Shown here: one piece after another, positions 32,349 to 32,803 of the stretch | Layout: every line of letters starts with the position of its first letter | Position numbering within the stretch: the stretch's first letter is position 1 | Origin: an uncultured Rhodospirillaceae bacterium | GTDB lineage: Bacteria > Pseudomonadota > Alphaproteobacteria > CAAGCB01 > CAG-977 | Assembly (NCBI GenBank): GCA_900553035.1 | Contig: USCC01000011.1 | Span: 1-32,803 of the forward strand | Direction: 5' to 3' | DNA length: 32,803 bases | Program-made: the position numbers and the translations under genes | The notes under the pieces: model-generated | Databases searched by the model: none | The model's input: the letters and a program-made list of their open reading frames with translations, nothing else | What the model was told of the DNA's origin: nothing

Positions 32349-32803
32349 ATGAAAAAAATCATGATAACAACAGCTGTTCTTTGGGGTTTGGCGGGCTCAG
32401 CCTCCGCTCTTGAAGTCCACTCGTCCGTTTTGAACAACTCCGGCACATTCACGCTTGCCCGGTCGGTCAAGCTCGGGACTTTGACGGATGATGCACAGGG
32501 TTTCACGGGCAAGAATATCTCTGAAGCTCAAAAGGAAAAATACGACTGCACCCGAGACGATAACTGCGGCTCGACTCAGAAATGCTCCGGCAATAAATGC
32601 GTTGACGTCTGTACGGCAAGCCCGTGTGCTTCCGGGAAACAGTGCATTGCACAGGCCGGCCATACACGAACCTGCGTTGACTGTACCTCTGATTCTCACT
32701 GTACTGCAGGAAAGCGGTGCTCGGGAAGCGAGTGCATCTCCTGTTCTGCCGGCGATTCATGCCGGTGTCCTTCGGGACAGGAAGCCAACGGGTCGGGCGG
32801 ATG
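32349..32803 (+). CDS. Secreted cysteine-rich protein, N-terminal part
   Basis: The frame is open to the window end, about 151 codons visible. Residues 1-21 form a Sec signal peptide (MKKIMITTAVLWGLAGSASA, followed by LEVHSS). Residues 22-60 contain Ser/Thr-rich beta-like sequence. From residue about 66 the protein becomes cysteine-rich, with repeats such as CTRDDNCGSTQKCSGNKC, CTASPCASGKQC, CTSDSHCTAGKRCSGSEC and then CSAGDSCRCPSG. The C-x5-C-x5-C spacing resembles EGF-like or other disulfide-knotted surface repeats, so it is probably an extracellular or cell-surface adhesin-like protein stabilised by disulfides. GGGGAAAG precedes the ATG. The gene is truncated by the window edge, so length and anchor are unknown. 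Confidence 0.85.
   Translation, partial: MKKIMITTAVLWGLAGSASALEVHSSVLNNSGTFTLARSVKLGTLTDDAQGFTGKNISEAQKEKYDCTRDDNCGSTQKCSGNKCVDVCTASPCASGKQCIAQAGHTRTCVDCTSDSHCTAGKRCSGSECISCSAGDSCRCPSGQEANGSGG

Overview
The window looks like a chromosomal segment of an anaerobic or low-oxygen bacterium, most likely an uncultured, possibly gut-associated, alphaproteobacterium. The AccA, PheS/PheT and PolA proteins have a proteobacterial look, core genes have moderately high GC, intergenic DNA is AT-rich, and a flavin reductase fused to two rubredoxins points to anaerobic redox chemistry. The taxonomic call is inference from recalled family resemblance and no search was run.

Layout. 1-306 is the tail of a possible HAD-type phosphatase. 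599-1828 is a UraA-type uracil permease that ends at a bidirectional terminator shared with a leftward EamA exporter and MBL hydrolase pair (1883-3636). Three more leftward units follow: a secreted ankyrin-repeat protein (3743-4801), a sugar-use operon of PfkB kinase plus MFS transporter with an 8-bp overlap (4869-6921), and an unknown four-helix membrane protein (7008-7871). A tRNA-Ser(CGA) gene with its own terminator sits at 8063-8192.

8336-13584 is a visibly more AT-rich accessory block beside the tRNA. It holds a Tat-exported aldo/keto reductase and an esterase (leftward), a divergent YqhC-like AraC regulator with tandem candidate operators, an M28 peptidase and an L,D-transpeptidase. 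Next comes the least explained gene, a 790-residue cytoplasmic protein with an HEIGH...ExxAD zinc-protease signature (13832-16204). It is followed by a PAS-PAS-degenerate GGDEF-EAL phosphodiesterase (16352-18424), an iron-type alcohol dehydrogenase with altered metal ligands (18543-19724) and a membrane protein with a Tyr/Glu/Pro/Ala tail (19805-20791).

The right part is core: accA with a dyad over its -10 box, the flavin reductase/di-rubredoxin fusion with an internal ribosome binding site, alr, rpmI-rplT behind a strong promoter and a structured leader, pheS-pheT-esterase, polA, and the start of a secreted cysteine-rich protein cut by the window end. No CRISPR array, insertion sequence, integrase or replication origin was seen. 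The best leads are the HEIGH protein, the internal start in the rubredoxin fusion, and the operator-like repeats near araC, accA and the HEIGH gene.
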